DNA from: Epiperipatus broadwayi
Lineage: Eukaryota; Onychophora; Udeonychophora; Euonychophora; Peripatidae
NCBI GenBank assembly: GCA_028023455.1
Contig: JAQFVV010000258.1
Span: 984,501 to 1,048,500 of the forward strand
Length of the DNA: 64,000 bases
Direction of reading: 5' to 3'
Shown here: positions 10,064-21,270 of the stretch, piece by piece
Numbering within the stretch: position 1 is the stretch's first letter
Layout: the number at the start of each line of letters is the position of its first letter
The notes under the pieces: generated by a model
What the model was told of the DNA's origin: nothing
The model's input: only the letters and a program-made list of their open reading frames with translations
Database searches by the model: none
Made by a program: the position numbers and the translations under genes

Positions 10064-12621
10064 AATTTCATAAATTTCAAGAGTGTTCACCCTAGCATGA
10101 AAATATAGCCTAAAAAATAAATTAGCCAAAGTTACATAGATTAAAATTATATAATTTAGATACAGTTGTAGGAATACATTACAATTTAATTATACAGATA
10201 GAGTTTGTTACAGATTCAGCTATAGCTTTGGGAAATTAAATAGAAACATTTTAGAGTTCTTGAAATGAAAAGTTACCTTAACTTTCTCAATTGTAGCATT
10301 GTTAGTGCAATTAATGGTTGTGATTCCGGTCATGAAAGGTTCATGGTAGTCCATATCATGGGATAGCCAGCTTTCATGTTATAATTCCTTCATTGTGTTG
10401 ACCCCAGCAGCAGCTGCCTTCTCTATGCATTAGCGGCAGCATTTCTGATCTCACTGGTGGCAATGGCAGGTCATGGGTATCTTCTTAAAGCTAGAGGCAT
10501 GCAGGTAGTAACAGGCTATAGAATGATCATTCTCTGGGTAGGAAAATGGCACACTGCCTACCTCTACTCCGCCATTTGAGTAGAGTCTTGTTTACAAGAT
10601 CTAACTATATTTTCTCTCCCAAATTCCCACTCTATATATATAATCGCCAAGTATGAAATTAATCTTTCATACTGGCATACCTTGCAGTGAAATAATCCAT
10701 TAACATATTTTCTACTGCCACACCTGATGCGTTTATTAGCTACTTTACTATCTAAAAGCTGCAGCAGGGTGCTGCAAGTACATTTACTTTTGTTACATTA
10801 TTTCAGATATCGTGACTACAATAATTCTTTTGTTACAATTTTACAAAATCAGATTTAAAAATGTTATAAAGCAAATGCTTAAAGATGGTGTATTTCCTTG
10901 TTGATAATATCTGCAACTTGCCAAAATGTTATCATTTTTACTAGATAATTACTTAAGCCACTAATGTATCCCTATGGGGTTGCATTAGTGAACTACTTTT
11001 GTTCAGCTTCCCAACGCTCATATAACTTTCTAATAAACAAATTTACCCAAATTTGTGGTGTGATCTTTTAAACATTTAAATAAGAGAGCAAAATAATATT
11101 ATTAAATATGTCTTAGATAATATTGGAATATATATGTAGTCTTGATATACCTGATATATGTTTTTATCCATATATCTATATGCAACCATACATTAAAATA
11201 GATTAAATTAATCAATTTATCATTCCTTTAGACTAATAACACGTATCTATAATAACCGTGTACATATATATGATAAATGCTTCACATGTGCCTCTTGGCC
11301 AAGGACTAGGGTTTAAACTATAGTATGAGGTAGGTAAAAAATTAAGGAAGGTGAAATTAAGATTTGCAGAGCAAATCTTACCGTTTCAACATAAACATCT
11401 TGAAGACAAAGGGTTGCAGAGAAAAACAATAGAAAAAAATACTTAGAAATAAATATGGAATTCCAAGTTGTAATCTCAATACACAAAAGAATCCCAGTGA
11501 GTCATTATAATTTATCAAAAAATATTATAATCAGACAACTATGCAATGGATTATCCTACCTACAACAATCAGTGAAGAGAGTGATTGCCATAAAAAGTTT
11601 AAGATATCAAACATAAAGGACTTTTAAATCAGGTTACTTTTTTATTTTTTATATATTGTAACTGAACAGGAAGTAATTGAAACTTCCAGTGAGCTATAAT
11701 ATAACATAAATAAAATCTTCAAAAGACAAATAATACCATTGATACATAGTATGATTTTAAAAAAAGTTAAAATAAAAAAAAGTGCTATATTGTCCAAATG
11801 GACATTTAATTCCCAGAATTTCTTATAATTATATGTGAATATTTATTAACATTTACAATTACATTAACAACAACAACAAAATATATAAAAATTATTTGCA
11901 TAATGGCAGTAAGCAAATTTCTAATAAAACAATTTATTAAAATAAATAAAAAAACTGCTGGCAATTTATTCCCATAACCACACAGAACAGGCAGTTTTCT
12001 GCCTATGTTAATCAAAATTACATAAATCCAAACTTATATAAACAATTCTTGACATATACAAAATGCAAAAAATTTATAAATTATGCATAAGTCATCAGAG
12101 TTATCAACTCAGTTTTCATCTCAAACCATATAAAAATTTCTTTTTATATATCATAGTATTTGTTTTCATTTGTTAAAAGCCATTTTCATATTCTGTTTCA
12201 TTTGTAATAACTAATATACATCTAAATTAGAATTTAGTTATGTAAAAATACAACATAAAGCAGAGCTTACATAAATAAAGAAATATCTATAATTACTTCT
12301 ACCGCCAACCACAGATTATAATTAAATTAGTGGGAATTAAGAGCAATGCAATCAATTCCTCTAGAGGTCTCTGGGCATATGGCTTCTGCATGAATATTTT
12401 TGAATTCATTTAAAAAAAAGCTAACTTATATCATATCATATAATTCCTATCCAGTTTCCACTTACTTTATTGTCCAGAAATATAAAATGAAATGAACATC
12501 ACTACTTTACGTTGTATAAAAAGTACATTGCAAAAGGAGAATTATAAGTATTAACAATATAATCTTCATTAGAATTTTTTTTTTTTTTTACTTAGTTGTT
12601 TTTTTATATATAAAGATAAGC
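10064..12621. other. AT-rich sequence with an unexplained GC-richer stretch at 10270-10600
   Basis: The stretch 10270-10600 is clearly richer in GC than its surroundings and contains phrases such as CAGCAGCAGCTGCC. On the minus strand a short frame ends at AAGTTAAG followed by GTAACT, a plausible splice donor (about 10270-10282), but every frame over the stretch has stops. It may be a decayed exon or transposon piece. The rest, including the ORF at 12015-11806, is simple AT-rich DNA. Confidence 0.3.
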
Positions 12622-12847
12622 ATCTAGTAAAATGAAACTATACACAAAAAGGTAGTTTTTCAATAATATTTAGCTTTATTACTGCCTAGCATGTTTTCAA
12701 TATATTTTTATGATATCACATTCATGGCATATAGTGGTATAAGCCATGAATGTGATATCATAAAAATAGATTGAAACCATGCTAGACAGTAATAAAGCTA
12801 AATACTGAAAAAATTATATTTTCTGTGTATATTTTCATTTTACCAGA
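12622..12847. mobile_element. Palindromic MITE of about 226 bp
   Basis: The outer ends CTAGTAAAATGAAA and TTTCATTTTACCAG, and the inner arms, for example CATTCATGGCATATAG against TAAGCCATGAATG, are inverted copies. The arms are about 95-100 bp with a loop of around 12 bp at 12734-12745. No coding content. It is distinct in sequence from the palindromes at 5.1 and 6.7 kb. Confidence 0.8.
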
Positions 12848-15806
12848 TATTACATTGGCTCAGAAAAGAAGAAAATTAATAACAATTAAATTACAAAAAT
12901 AAACTAATTAATAACAACAAAAAAAAAAAAAAAGAAATGCTCACTAATGAAAGTAGATATATTAACACCTCAAATAGTATGGTTTCAATATTGAAGATTT
13001 CATTACACAGCAAATCTATATACATGACTTCAATTACACATTATCCAAAAAAAAAAAGTATAAATCAATAAACAAAAATGTAAATAAACAAAATAAATTT
13101 TTTTAATTTAATACAGTTTATTATACTCAAGCAGACACTTTTCCATTTCAGAATGTCTTATGTAATCACATCTAATAATAAAATTACTTTGGATTATATT
13201 GCAAGAACATACATTTTATTCTTTTATTATCCTTTTTCAAATTTGATTTACAGTATTTTGCATAATAAAATATTTTCTAAGCTTAATGTTAAAAGTTTTG
13301 CAAAATATTAGAATACATAAAATTAATACTTAAAAAACATCAAACCAATTAGAGATTGTGGTTTCTTATTAGCAAGATTACTATTACATTTCTATAAGAA
13401 AAAGTTATTGGAAAAAAAAAAAATTTGCCCACAGTGTATTTAATCGAAATGAAATGCCAGACATTTCCTTATTTACTTTATTTAAAAATTAAAAATAAAT
13501 ACAGTAAGTTTTTTTTTCTTATTTTTAGTGTTTCGTAGAATGATTAAGGGAACACATACTCAGTCAAATATATATAAATGTGTCCCCTCAATTTATTATT
13601 AATAATTCTAATATTAGTATTTTTTTTAAAAAAATTGTTATACTATAATTTGAATTTATATATACACCACTATATGTATAAAAAAGCATCTGTTGTTTTT
13701 TATATTCATATGTATATTGAAAAGTGGTACATTTGCAGTTTAATAATTAATACTTATTCTATTCTAACCAAAGTTTATCAATATAACATAAATTATTATA
13801 TGCAATACATGATACATGTGAAGGAGGCTTGAAATATAGTGTATATAACAGTTCCACTGCAATGCAATTTGCATAGTCACAAAAACAATAAATTATACTG
13901 ACGATAATTTACTCACATTTCAAATCATCTGCATTAGAATGAACATGATAACAAAACTTTTTGTTTTTAAACTAAATGTCTGTTCTCATATACAGAAGGA
14001 TAATATATATATATATACATTAAATAATGATAAAATCTTAAGACTACAACTAAATACAATGTCAGACATTTTTACTATACTGGAAAAGACTTTAATATAT
14101 ATAAATCAGTAAAAATCCCTTCCAAAAATAATTCTGAAATTACTACCAACTACAATTTCCAAAAAAAAAAAAAAAAAATGAAATTCATCACAAAAATGCA
14201 TTTACTGATGCTGATAGAAATAACGATTCTAATTACTATTCTTATTATCTATAATTAGCGTGCTAAATGCAGTAAGAATATAAATGAAAATTAAACAACA
14301 GTTATGAGCAAGCATGGGAGATAGTGATCATGTGATGTTTAAAGGTTTAATAAATGAAAAATATATCCTAGGCAGTAAAAGTTAGAATTTTTTTTTATTT
14401 AAAAAAATTACTATAAAATGTTATTTCAAAATAAATCTAAGCTTAAAAAGTTTTTCGGATTATCATTTTTAAAAAGGAGAGAAAAGTAATGTAAATGAAA
14501 ATAAATGTTTATACATTGACAAGCAAATTTTCAGCTATACTTAAAAAAATGATATTCAGTGTTAAAATAAAAATAAAACAAGCAATTAACGCTGTTTAAA
14601 TATTTTTCTGGAAAAATCAAACAAACCTTACAATATGCTTAAATAATTTAATTTTAATAATATCCCCCCCCCCCCGCTCCCAGTACTTTTAAAATTATGT
14701 TTGCAAAATGAATGGATCCAGGTTAAAGATATTCTTTTTATATATATAAACATTATTGAAAAAAAAAAAGATAATCATTTGATTAAAAGATAAAACTGAT
14801 TCTGTATTCTTAGTTTCATATAAATTATTTTCATTAACCATTTTTTTTTACTTCACATAATTAAATTAATATATACTATAATCAATGCACAATTCAAAAA
14901 ACGAATGGATATACAGTGCACTATAGTATTTACTTTCCTTCTTAATTAATCATAATCATTTTCAAAGAATATCATGTATTACTGACAGCATATTTTTTTT
15001 TTTACTAGTTATTATATAAGTGGGAATATGCATACACATATATAAACGTGAATATATTTCCCAAAACGTGCTTTAAAAAAAGCATTTAGCCAAATTAAAC
15101 CTTTGGACGTTCTTGGTTTATTACTGTTAATTCCATTAAAAGATTCATTCCATTTAGATAAATTAAGTTTTAAGTAATTCATTCCATTTTATTGATCAAT
15201 AATTAAAATTTAAAATCTTTTAGTAAGCAAAAATGTTAACGTTCGTTTTAAAGGTGGCTACTTAATTTTATTATCAAAATTTAAAAAAGAGAAAATACAT
15301 TTTCACATTTTTGTATATATATCTATAAATGCATATAAAAAAATCAAAAGATTTTTAAAAACTACTATATGTCTAGCCCAAAAGTAATCATAACTTTCAT
15401 ATTATAAATGTGAATGACAAAAGGAACTTCATACTTTATAAAGTTCTAAACATTATAGTTCATTAAAAATTTTAAATATATATAAATTAAAAGATTCTAG
15501 TAAGCAATGATCAACTATCAACTTGACCTTAGACAGAAAATGTACCATACTCCAATATGGAATGTGATCTCTCCAAACCCACCTGATGAAAAAAAAGAAA
15601 TCAGATTGTAATTGCGCATCAAACACAACTGACATTTGATATAAAAAGGTTAATCTGAATTCCAAAATATTTATGAGATCAGCATTAAAATGAACTATAC
15701 TTATTTCCCAAATATTCGTGGACTTCTTTAGATTTGAGAATGGATATTTATTCCCTTATTATAAACCCAAACTCTACAAAAAAGATAAATAAATATTAAT
15801 TTTATT
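12848..15806. other. AT-rich sequence, nothing recognised
   Basis: Many A/T homopolymers and one 12-base C run (14664-14675). The ORFs at 13578-13832 and 15665-15453 are compositionally AT-driven and match nothing I know. Confidence 0.5.
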
Positions 15807-16133
15807 ATATAATGAGCATGCTAATAGTTCTATACAAGCATTTTCAATAAATGCTACAAGAGAAAGCATTTAAAATCTCTACCTTAAATTATCCCTTTCT
15901 CCAAACAGGTTTCGAACTAATGGCTCTCATCAGTGAGGCACTAGGCTATTCATACATTTGATCTAAAATACAAATTCAGGCTCAGCTTTTATCTAATAAT
16001 TAACTATTAAATAGATAATCTGAAATTTCAGACATTTATATGTCTTCAAATCCAGCTATGTAACTTAAATAGCTATATAAGATTGAATAATTTTCAGTTA
16101 TAACATATATTAATAGACTTAGCAATAGAACAT
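15807..16133 (-). mobile_element. Hammerhead-bearing repeat, copy A (retrozyme-like)
   Basis: From 15807 the sequence parallels 18960-19186 (copy B), with shared phrases such as AGAAAGCATTTAAAATCTCT. The minus strand carries a complete hammerhead core at 15898-15940. Beyond it, 16043-16131 is an inverted copy of the segment at about 19100-19182, so the unit can fold back on itself. Corresponding points in the copies are 3153 bp apart; removing the Tigger (2735 bp) and one TA leaves a tandem period of 416 bp. Short non-coding direct repeats each carrying a type I hammerhead are the hallmark of retrozymes (established for plants and animals). No ORF is present. Target duplications were not found. 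Confidence 0.6.
15898..15940 (-). ncRNA. Type I hammerhead ribozyme, copy A, complete core
   Basis: Read on the minus strand: CTGATGA (15933-15927); stem II GAGC/GTTC (15926-15923 and 15917-15914) around the loop CATTA; GAAA (15913-15910). A 2-bp stem III AC/GT (15910-15909 and 15906-15905) has a 2-base loop. The cleavage-site base U17 is at 15904, giving the triplet GUU. Stem I pairs CCTCA with TGGAG, with one G-T pair and one mismatch. All invariant core bases (C3, U4, G5, A6, G8, A9, G12, A13, A14) are present. Tiny stem III is usual for retroelement hammerheads, which often need dimers to cleave well. Activity is inferred, not shown. Confidence 0.65.
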
Positions 16134-16399
16134 GACCAAAGCCTTAAAAGCAAAACTATAATAGTAGGAAAATCAAGTTACAGACAGTCCCCTAGTTATG
16201 AACTTAATTGGTGCCTGACATGTGTTTGGAAGTTGAAATTGTTTGAAAGTAGAGGTATGTGGAAAAACCATCAAAAAGGGTTTTCAAAATACAGTATTTA
16301 TTTTTTATTGATTCATATCTGTAGTTTTGTTTACAAATTTATCAGCAGTTAATTGAATTGTATTCTTTTTCTTCTCTTAATAAAGAATTCTGTAACATT

Positions 16400-17925
16400 C
16401 TGTATCTTTTTCTATTGCCCTTTATACACAAGATATACGCTCTTCATTAGGATCACATTCTTCCATGATTGTCAAAAAGTCAAGATGCTTCATTCATATT
16501 CTTGATTGTTAAACTCTTAACAATAAGTTCATTATCAGGTTCTTCTTCATTTTGTATTTCATTCATCTCTTGTAGTTTAATCAAGTCTTCATTTAAGAGA
16601 GGTTATAAGTAAAATTGCATTAACTGATCAATATCTTCATCAGTGACATATAAATTTAATTCATTCATTATATTGATTATTTCAGTTGTGATATCTTCAG
16701 GATTTTCTTCAATGTCCATAGAAGCATTCATCATTTATGAATATATATTATTTCAACAACCTTTTATTGTTGACTCTCTTATTTCAGCCCACACACCTCC
16801 GATAATATTTATTGCATTCCATATATTTAAACTTTTCCAAAAATTTCTTAATGTAGGAACACCTTCCTTATCAATTGCCTTCATTGTTTGAGTCATTAAT
16901 CTTCTCATATAATATTGCTTAAAAGTAGCTATCACAGCTTGGTCCATCAATTGTATTTCATTTATGGTATTGGGAGGGATAAACATAACATTAACTTCTG
17001 AATATAAATTTTGCAGAGATTTTGGATGTCCAGGGGAATTTTCTAAGAGCAATAGTGTTTTAAATAATAAATTAGTCTCACTACAATATTACCCAATAGA
17101 AGGCACAAAATGATGTGAGAACCGATCTTTGAAAAGCTGTGCAGTAGACCAGGCTTTAGTATTTGATTTTCAAATGACTAGAAGCATTCTTTTATCTTTT
17201 CCTTTCAATGCTCTAGGATTTTCTGCCTGATAAATTTTGCATTGGCTTCAACTTAAAATCACCAGCTAAATTACCTCCAAGAAGTAATGTTAATCTGTTT
17301 TTAAAAGGTTGGTGCAATTGATACTTCCTTTGCTAAATATGTACATGCAGACATCTTTTTCCAAAATAATCTTATCTCGTCTACATTGAAGACTAGGCAT
17401 GGAAAATAAGCTCCATCTTTAATGATATTAGAGAAAGTGGAAATAAATTCACTGGCAGATTTCTTATCTGCCCTGGTACCTCTCCAAGTACATTTAATAT
17501 TATGTAAAGAATATTTCATTTTAAATTTGTAAAACCAATTATTGCTTGCTAAAAATTCAATAGCACAGTCTTCTTTTAATTCTTTCTTTCAACCTTCATG
17601 CAAACTACGAGCCTTAGCTTGATAACTGATAAACTCACTGGAATGTCTTTTTGATGTTGATCTTCAATCCATAAAGCCAAAGATTTCTCCATTTCATCCA
17701 TTACTCTGTCATGTCTTTTTGAAACAATCTTTGAAGAAAAAATTTCCATAATTTTTAACATATTCCTTAATTTTGTTCTTGTTTTTCACAAGAACGTATG
17801 ATTGAAGCAAAAGATTCACCATTTTCAGAACATCTAATTATATCCATTTTTGTCTTGACTGTTTGGGGTTTATGAGACCTGGATTTCTTTTTAGTTGTAT
17901 CAACACTGCTGTTTTTCTCACTCAT
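16400..17925 (-). pseudogene. Tigger transposase pseudogene
   Basis: The start codon is at 17925-17923. The N-terminus MSEKNSSVDTTKKKSRS is followed by KTKMDIIRCSENGES, matching the usual Tigger start and first helix of the CENP-B-like DNA-binding domain. Stops and frameshifts then break it near 17760, 17576, 17520 and 17300. The DDE (rve-like) catalytic domain survives at 17052-16753, where ENSPGHPKSLQ, then FIPPNTINEIQLMDQ, then VIATFKQYYMRR align with the family signature (normally DNAPGHP; the first D is E here). An acidic C-terminal tail continues with stops to about 16400. The role was cut-and-paste transposition at TA sites; no intact product can be made. Confidence 0.85.
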
Positions 17926-18426
17926 GTTTTTAATTAATAAGAATTAAAAAAATTCACCAAAACAGAATAATATAAAGTATATATGTAACATAATCATGCA
18001 CAAACTACTTTTAAAAACAAGCACTAATCAAGACAATCCTATTCAAGAGTCTGTGGTGATGCTAAAAATAAAAGTAATTAATGTCAGAGATAGGAAGATT
18101 TACTGTATTTTATATGTTCTTATTGTTCTCTAAAATATACTTTTAATTATTTTCTAAATTCCAAAGTTTATCTTTCTTTAGAAAAAATTCAATTACGAAT
18201 ATATATAATTTTTTTTAGTCAGATACTGTAAATTTGTAGCATTAATTACTAAAAGAAATTTTTAATTATTAAAGTACTAAAATACTGTACAATTTTGAAT
18301 ACCCATTTCTTTCTACAGTATATAGCACTAATTATACATAAAAGTAAGTGCATAGATAATGATCTAAAGTTCAAAGGTGATTACATAATAGCGAAATGTT
18401 TATAATTCAAGTATTTGTAACTAGGG

Positions 18427-18898
18427 CAGGAGTGGGCAATTGTTTTGGCTCGGGGGCCACATAGGTTGGTGGAGGGCCATATTGGGGGCCATTTTGTGGA
18501 AGCAAAGGTTAGCGGAGGGCCGCACCCTTTTTTCATGACCCAATAAACACACTGCTTTATTCCCTGTTTTACCAAAAAAATATTTGTTTTGTCCATTCTT
18601 CATTAAACACGACATTCATCACCGATTTTACATTTTTTCGGAGGGTTCATGGTTTCACTAAAGTCGGAAATGTATATATTTGCTAATGCAAAGACAAAAT
18701 TGAAATTAAACAGATCAACTGGAAAAGCACTGCACATTGTATCTACACTGCGCATGTGTATTGACATGGCCATCCTAGTGAAAAATATGAGATGAATCTT
18801 TGGTTGCACATGGGAAGGAAATCTCAGTTCAAGGTGGATTTTTCTGATTGTCTTGGCGGGCCGCATGTGGCCCTCAGGCCACTATTTGCCCACCCCTG
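18427..18898 (-). mobile_element. Non-autonomous hAT element inserted in the Tigger end
   Basis: The ends CAGGAGTGGGCAA (18427-18439) and the complement of the right end, CAGGGGTGGGCAA (18898-18886), are terminal inverted repeats. A perfect 8-bp duplication AACTAGGG (18419-18426 and 18899-18906) is typical of hAT. Inside, the minus strand keeps a remnant of the N-terminus of a GTF2IRD2/ZBED-like transposase: from 18650, MNPPKKCKIGDECRV, and after a frameshift at about 18603, FNEEWT then GNKAVCLLGHEK. It is therefore an internally deleted derivative of an autonomous element. The subterminal sequence is much richer in GC than the surroundings. Confidence 0.9.
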
Positions 18899-18957
18899 AA
18901 CTAGGGGATTGTCTGTATATATCACGAAACTTAACTTAATAAGCTTGTATTACAAAT

Positions 18958-19186
18958 CTAATATAATGAGTATGCTAATAGCTCTAAACAACTTTTTCGA
19001 TAAATGCTGCATGAGAAAGCATTTAAAATCTCTATCTTGAATTATCCCTATCCCCAAACTAGTTTTGAGCTAATGGTTCTCATGAATGGGGTGATGTTAT
19101 ATTGCTAAGGCTATTAATATATGGTGTAGCTGAAAACTATTCAGACCCATATAGCTATTTAAGTTAAATAGCTGGAAACTTTAGAA
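18958..19186 (-). mobile_element. Hammerhead-bearing repeat, copy B
   Basis: Direct repeat of copy A at a constant offset of 3153 bp through the first 130 bp, then continuing with an indel to about 19186. The segment 19100-19182 is also matched in inverted orientation at 16043-16131. With the Tigger removed, copies A and B form a tandem dimer with a 416-bp period. The segment is non-coding and AT-rich. Confidence 0.6.
19050..19093 (-). ncRNA. Hammerhead ribozyme, copy B, decayed core
   Basis: Same arrangement as copy A on the minus strand: core 5' strand TTCATGA (C3 and G5 mutated), stem II GAAC/GCTC with one mismatch and the same CATTA loop, GAAA changed to AAAA, stem III AC/GT, and U17. 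Stem I is a perfect 5-bp ACCCC/TGGGG pairing in register, formed from bases different from those of copy A. Retained stems with changed bases support a real structure; the core changes predict loss of cleavage. Confidence 0.5.
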
Positions 19187-19998
19187 AAATTATACTTTTT
19201 TTTTTTTGCATGCAAATATAAACAAGTATTTAAGAGTAAAAGCACATATAATATGCATGAATTAAGTTTTCTAAACTGGTTAGACAACATAAAAGAGTAA
19301 AAAATAGATTTTTTTATTTTATATTTAAAATTAATTTCCATATTATAAAAATATTAAATATTAACTCATTAATATAACCATAATTAATCCTTTCCAATTT
19401 GGTAAAATATTTTAGTATAGATACATGTATATTTATAATAATATATATGTAAATTATACTGAATCCTTTAGCTGTGCTTTGAGTAGGGTTTTAAATAATT
19501 CCATATCTAATTGTTTAAACTAGAAATAAAATCAATTTTTCACATTCTACTATTAAACCTTTGTATTAATATATATATATATTGAAACAGGTAGACTGTT
19601 CCATGCATATATATTCAAAAGACCCCCCCCCTTTAAAAAAGACTAGCATGATTTGATCAAATTAAAAAAGAAATAAAGTAAAAAAGTTTATAGTTAAAAG
19701 AAAATCATTATTGATTTTATAGTTTCAAATTATGATGTAAATAAAAGCTGGCAGTTATTAAAAAAGATTATATTTTTAATTTTTGGAACGATGTTTTTAA
19801 ATAAAGTGTTATATTAGCTTGAGGCAATCTTAATCAATTGAAAAACATGGCTTAATCTTTATGCTTTCTTATCTATCCCACTAAAAAATTTGTAGATTAT
19901 CCAATCATTATGAAGAGAAAGGCAATTGGGCTTAAATGAGAGCAGTATGCAAATTAGGTACAGTGGGAAAAGGCTGTTTAATCAGTCCAAGAATCAGA
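19187..19998. other. AT-rich sequence, nothing recognised
   Basis: Simple AT-rich DNA with a 9-base C run (19623-19631) and a short TATATA run near 19572. No open frame of note. Confidence 0.5.
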
Positions 19999-20360
19999 TA
20001 TAAATAGTCAAGTTGCAAATTCTGAGGCAGATTAGATTTGATTTTAAAACAAGAGACTTTGAAAGAGTTTTAAAAAGTTTTTCCAGAGAGATATTTTTCA
20101 AGTAGCTGTTAAAGAAGAATTTTGAAAAAAAAAAAGATTTCAATTTTAAAAGGATATTAAAGAACCTCTGTTAATGATGGAAAAAGAAAGCTTTATTAAG
20201 GAAATTATAACGATGGAAAAATAAACCAACAGCTTCATCTCTTCATTCTAAGCCATGATTTTTCAAGATTTGCCTGGATAACCATCATGAAAGGGATTAA
20301 CGCCATTCAGCTTAAATAAAATGACCCCTTTTTTAAGGAACAAACTGGATAAATAAAGGT
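19999..20360 (+). promoter_or_regulatory. Possible TATA promoter and non-coding first exon
   Basis: TATAAATAG at 19999-20007 is a good TATA box. The following 330 bp are less homopolymeric than the surroundings, contain only tiny ORFs (for example ATGATGGAA... at about 20175), and end at AATAAAG/GTAATG (about 20352-20363), which could be a splice donor or, alternatively, a poly(A) signal as in an LTR. No downstream exon was found before the minisatellite. Weakly supported. Confidence 0.25.
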
Positions 20361-20556
20361 AATGATTTTATGAAAATATTAAAAATTATATGTGTTTTTT
20401 AAAAGACAAACAAAATGTCTTTATTATAAATAAAAAAAAAAAGAATTATTAATAAATATAGCTACATGAAAATACATTTATTATCGATAAATTATAAATG
20501 AGATTAAAATCATACTAAAATTATGAAAATCGTTTATTCTTGATAAAGTATAAATG

Positions 20557-21006
20557 AAAATGCTTATCTGCATATTAATGTAAAATTACAAATGCTTAAT
20601 ACTTACCTGAATGTTGATTTTGTGGGAGTAATTTAAACCATATTACTGGATTTAATAAATTTAATAAAATATTATATGGACTCTAAATGCTTACTTGCAT
20701 ATTGAAATAAAATTACAAATGCTTAATACTTATCTGAATATTGATTTTGTGGCAGTAATTTAAACCACATTACTGGATTTGATAAATTTAATGAAATATT
20801 ATATGGACTCTAAATGCTTACCTGCATATTGAAATAAAATTACAAATGCTTAATACTTATCTGAATGTTGATTTTGTGGGAGTAATTTAAACCACATTAT
20901 TGGATTTGATAAATTTAATGAAATATTATATGGACTCTAAATGCTTACCTGCATATTGAAATAAAATTGCAAATGCTTAATACTTACCTGAATATTGATT
21001 TTGTGG
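20557..21006. repeat. 127-bp minisatellite, about 3.5 copies
   Basis: The unit start (A)AATGCTTA(C/T)(C/T)TGCATATT recurs at 20557, 20684, 20811 and 20938, exactly 127 bp apart. The copies are highly similar, differing by a few substitutions, and the last is cut after about 67 bp at GATTTTGTGG. Inner copies 2-4 are more alike than the first, as expected from unequal exchange. No coding content. Confidence 0.95.
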
Positions 21007-21270
21007 AAAGAAAATAATGAAACTTATGCACATAAATGCATTCCTCTCTGTGAAGTAACTAACTAAACTGCTTCCAACCTTTTCATAAATGAAATGAAAA
21101 TGAGTCATCACATAGATATGAATGAACTTTATTAGAAATTGCATATTAATTGTTATTAAATAAAATTATTGTTACTAAAAATTAAATCTTAGTTATACAG
21201 TTGTTCAATTCTATTTTGTTTTTGTTGCATCACTCATCATTCATTGCACTTGTTCATGAGAATCTCATGC

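Larger units (their letters stand above)
16181..18915 (-). mobile_element. Tigger (pogo superfamily) DNA transposon
   Basis: The left end CAGACAGTCCCCTAGTTA (16181-16198) and the complement of the right end, CAGACAATCCCCTAGTTA, form terminal inverted repeats flanked by the expected TA (16179-16180 and 18916-18917). A decayed pogo-type transposase gene fills the interior on the minus strand. The right terminal repeat is interrupted by a 472-bp hAT element plus its 8-bp duplication. The host sequence is the hammerhead-bearing repeat, so the Tigger is younger than that repeat and older than the hAT insertion. Confidence 0.9.

Noticed and set aside
13578-13832. Plus-strand ORF of 84 codons
   Set aside because: Built from TAT, ATT and AAA codons of simple sequence; no motif.
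16643-16891. Plus-strand ORF of 82 codons
   Set aside because: Antisense shadow of the Tigger transposase pseudogene.
20557-21006. CRISPR-like array
   Set aside because: The whole 127-bp unit repeats without unique spacers, so it is a minisatellite in a eukaryotic context.
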